This document shows, in pieces, positions 21,601 through 21,633 of a DNA stretch of 21,633 nt. The stretch is from GW2011-AR1 sp964384965. Lineage in GTDB: Archaea > Nanobdellota > Nanobdellia > Pacearchaeales > GW2011-AR1. Every line of letters starts with the position of its first letter. The stretch's first letter is position 1. Below the pieces are notes generated by a model. The model was not told the DNA's origin and did not search any database. It saw nothing but the letters and a program-made list of their open reading frames with translations. The DNA lies in the NCBI GenBank assembly GCA_964384965.1, contig CAYLLR010000008.1, positions 1 to 21,633 on the forward strand. The letters run 5' to 3'. A program made the position numbers and the translations under genes.

Positions 21601-21633
21601 TTATAAATTCCCGTTAAAAAAGTTTTTTCATTA

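Noticed and set aside
1..21633. Search for CRISPR arrays, insertion sequences, integrases, toxin-antitoxin or defence genes, and rRNA.
   Set aside because: No regularly spaced direct repeats, transposase or integrase motifs, or rRNA-like sequence were seen; the region is core chromosomal.

Overview
The window is a chromosomal stretch of an archaeon. The gene content is archaeal throughout: MCM helicase, TBP, aIF1A, the aIF2 beta subunit, ribosomal protein L15e, class I release factor aRF1, NAC, Sec61 beta and an ATP-dependent DNA ligase. The strong AT bias, compact genes, very short gaps and a bacterial-type MetRS fit a small-genome DPANN lineage of the Pacearchaeota/Woesearchaeota kind. That placement is inference from general character; no single marker here proves it. 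I see no mobile element, CRISPR array, phage gene or rRNA.

Layout. Bases 1-60 hold a GC-rich pair of hairpin-like repeats at the window edge. Positions 102-1688 (minus) carry information-processing genes: aIF1A, a DUF424 protein, a small zinc-ribbon protein and aIF2 beta, with a membrane protein diverging at 1739. Positions 2394-5792 (minus) are a replication block: MCM, an unrecognised 152-residue protein joined to it, and an OB-fold/winged-helix RPA-like protein. TBP follows, diverging from a CNNM/CorC-like membrane protein. Positions 7856-11855 (minus) hold DNA ligase, an anchored surface-type protein, L15e, tRNA-Ile(GAT) and a zinc-ribbon/Hsp20-like protein. An MFS transporter diverges from MetRS, which is followed by a separate tRNA-binding subunit. 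Positions 15182-16935 (minus) form the cluster sec61 beta, NAC, an unknown helical protein and a MinD-like ATPase. The right end (plus) has an isoaspartyl methyltransferase, ValRS and aRF1, then a small unknown gene on the minus strand.

Expression signals are unusually readable. Most first genes have a TATA-like box centred about 25 nt upstream of the ATG, as expected for leaderless mRNAs. Two divergent pairs (aIF2 beta/membrane protein and MFS/MetRS) share one TATA box at the exact midpoint of start codons 51 nt apart. Three operon-internal junctions are the identical heptamer TAAAATG (stop, one base, start).

Points most worth a second look are the 53-residue sec61 beta gene and its cluster with NAC, an unknown protein and a MinD-like ATPase; the symmetric shared promoters; an aRF1 that lacks the usual Cys-rich minidomain; a bacterial-type MetRS; and an MCM-like C-terminal winged helix on the neighbouring RPA-like protein.
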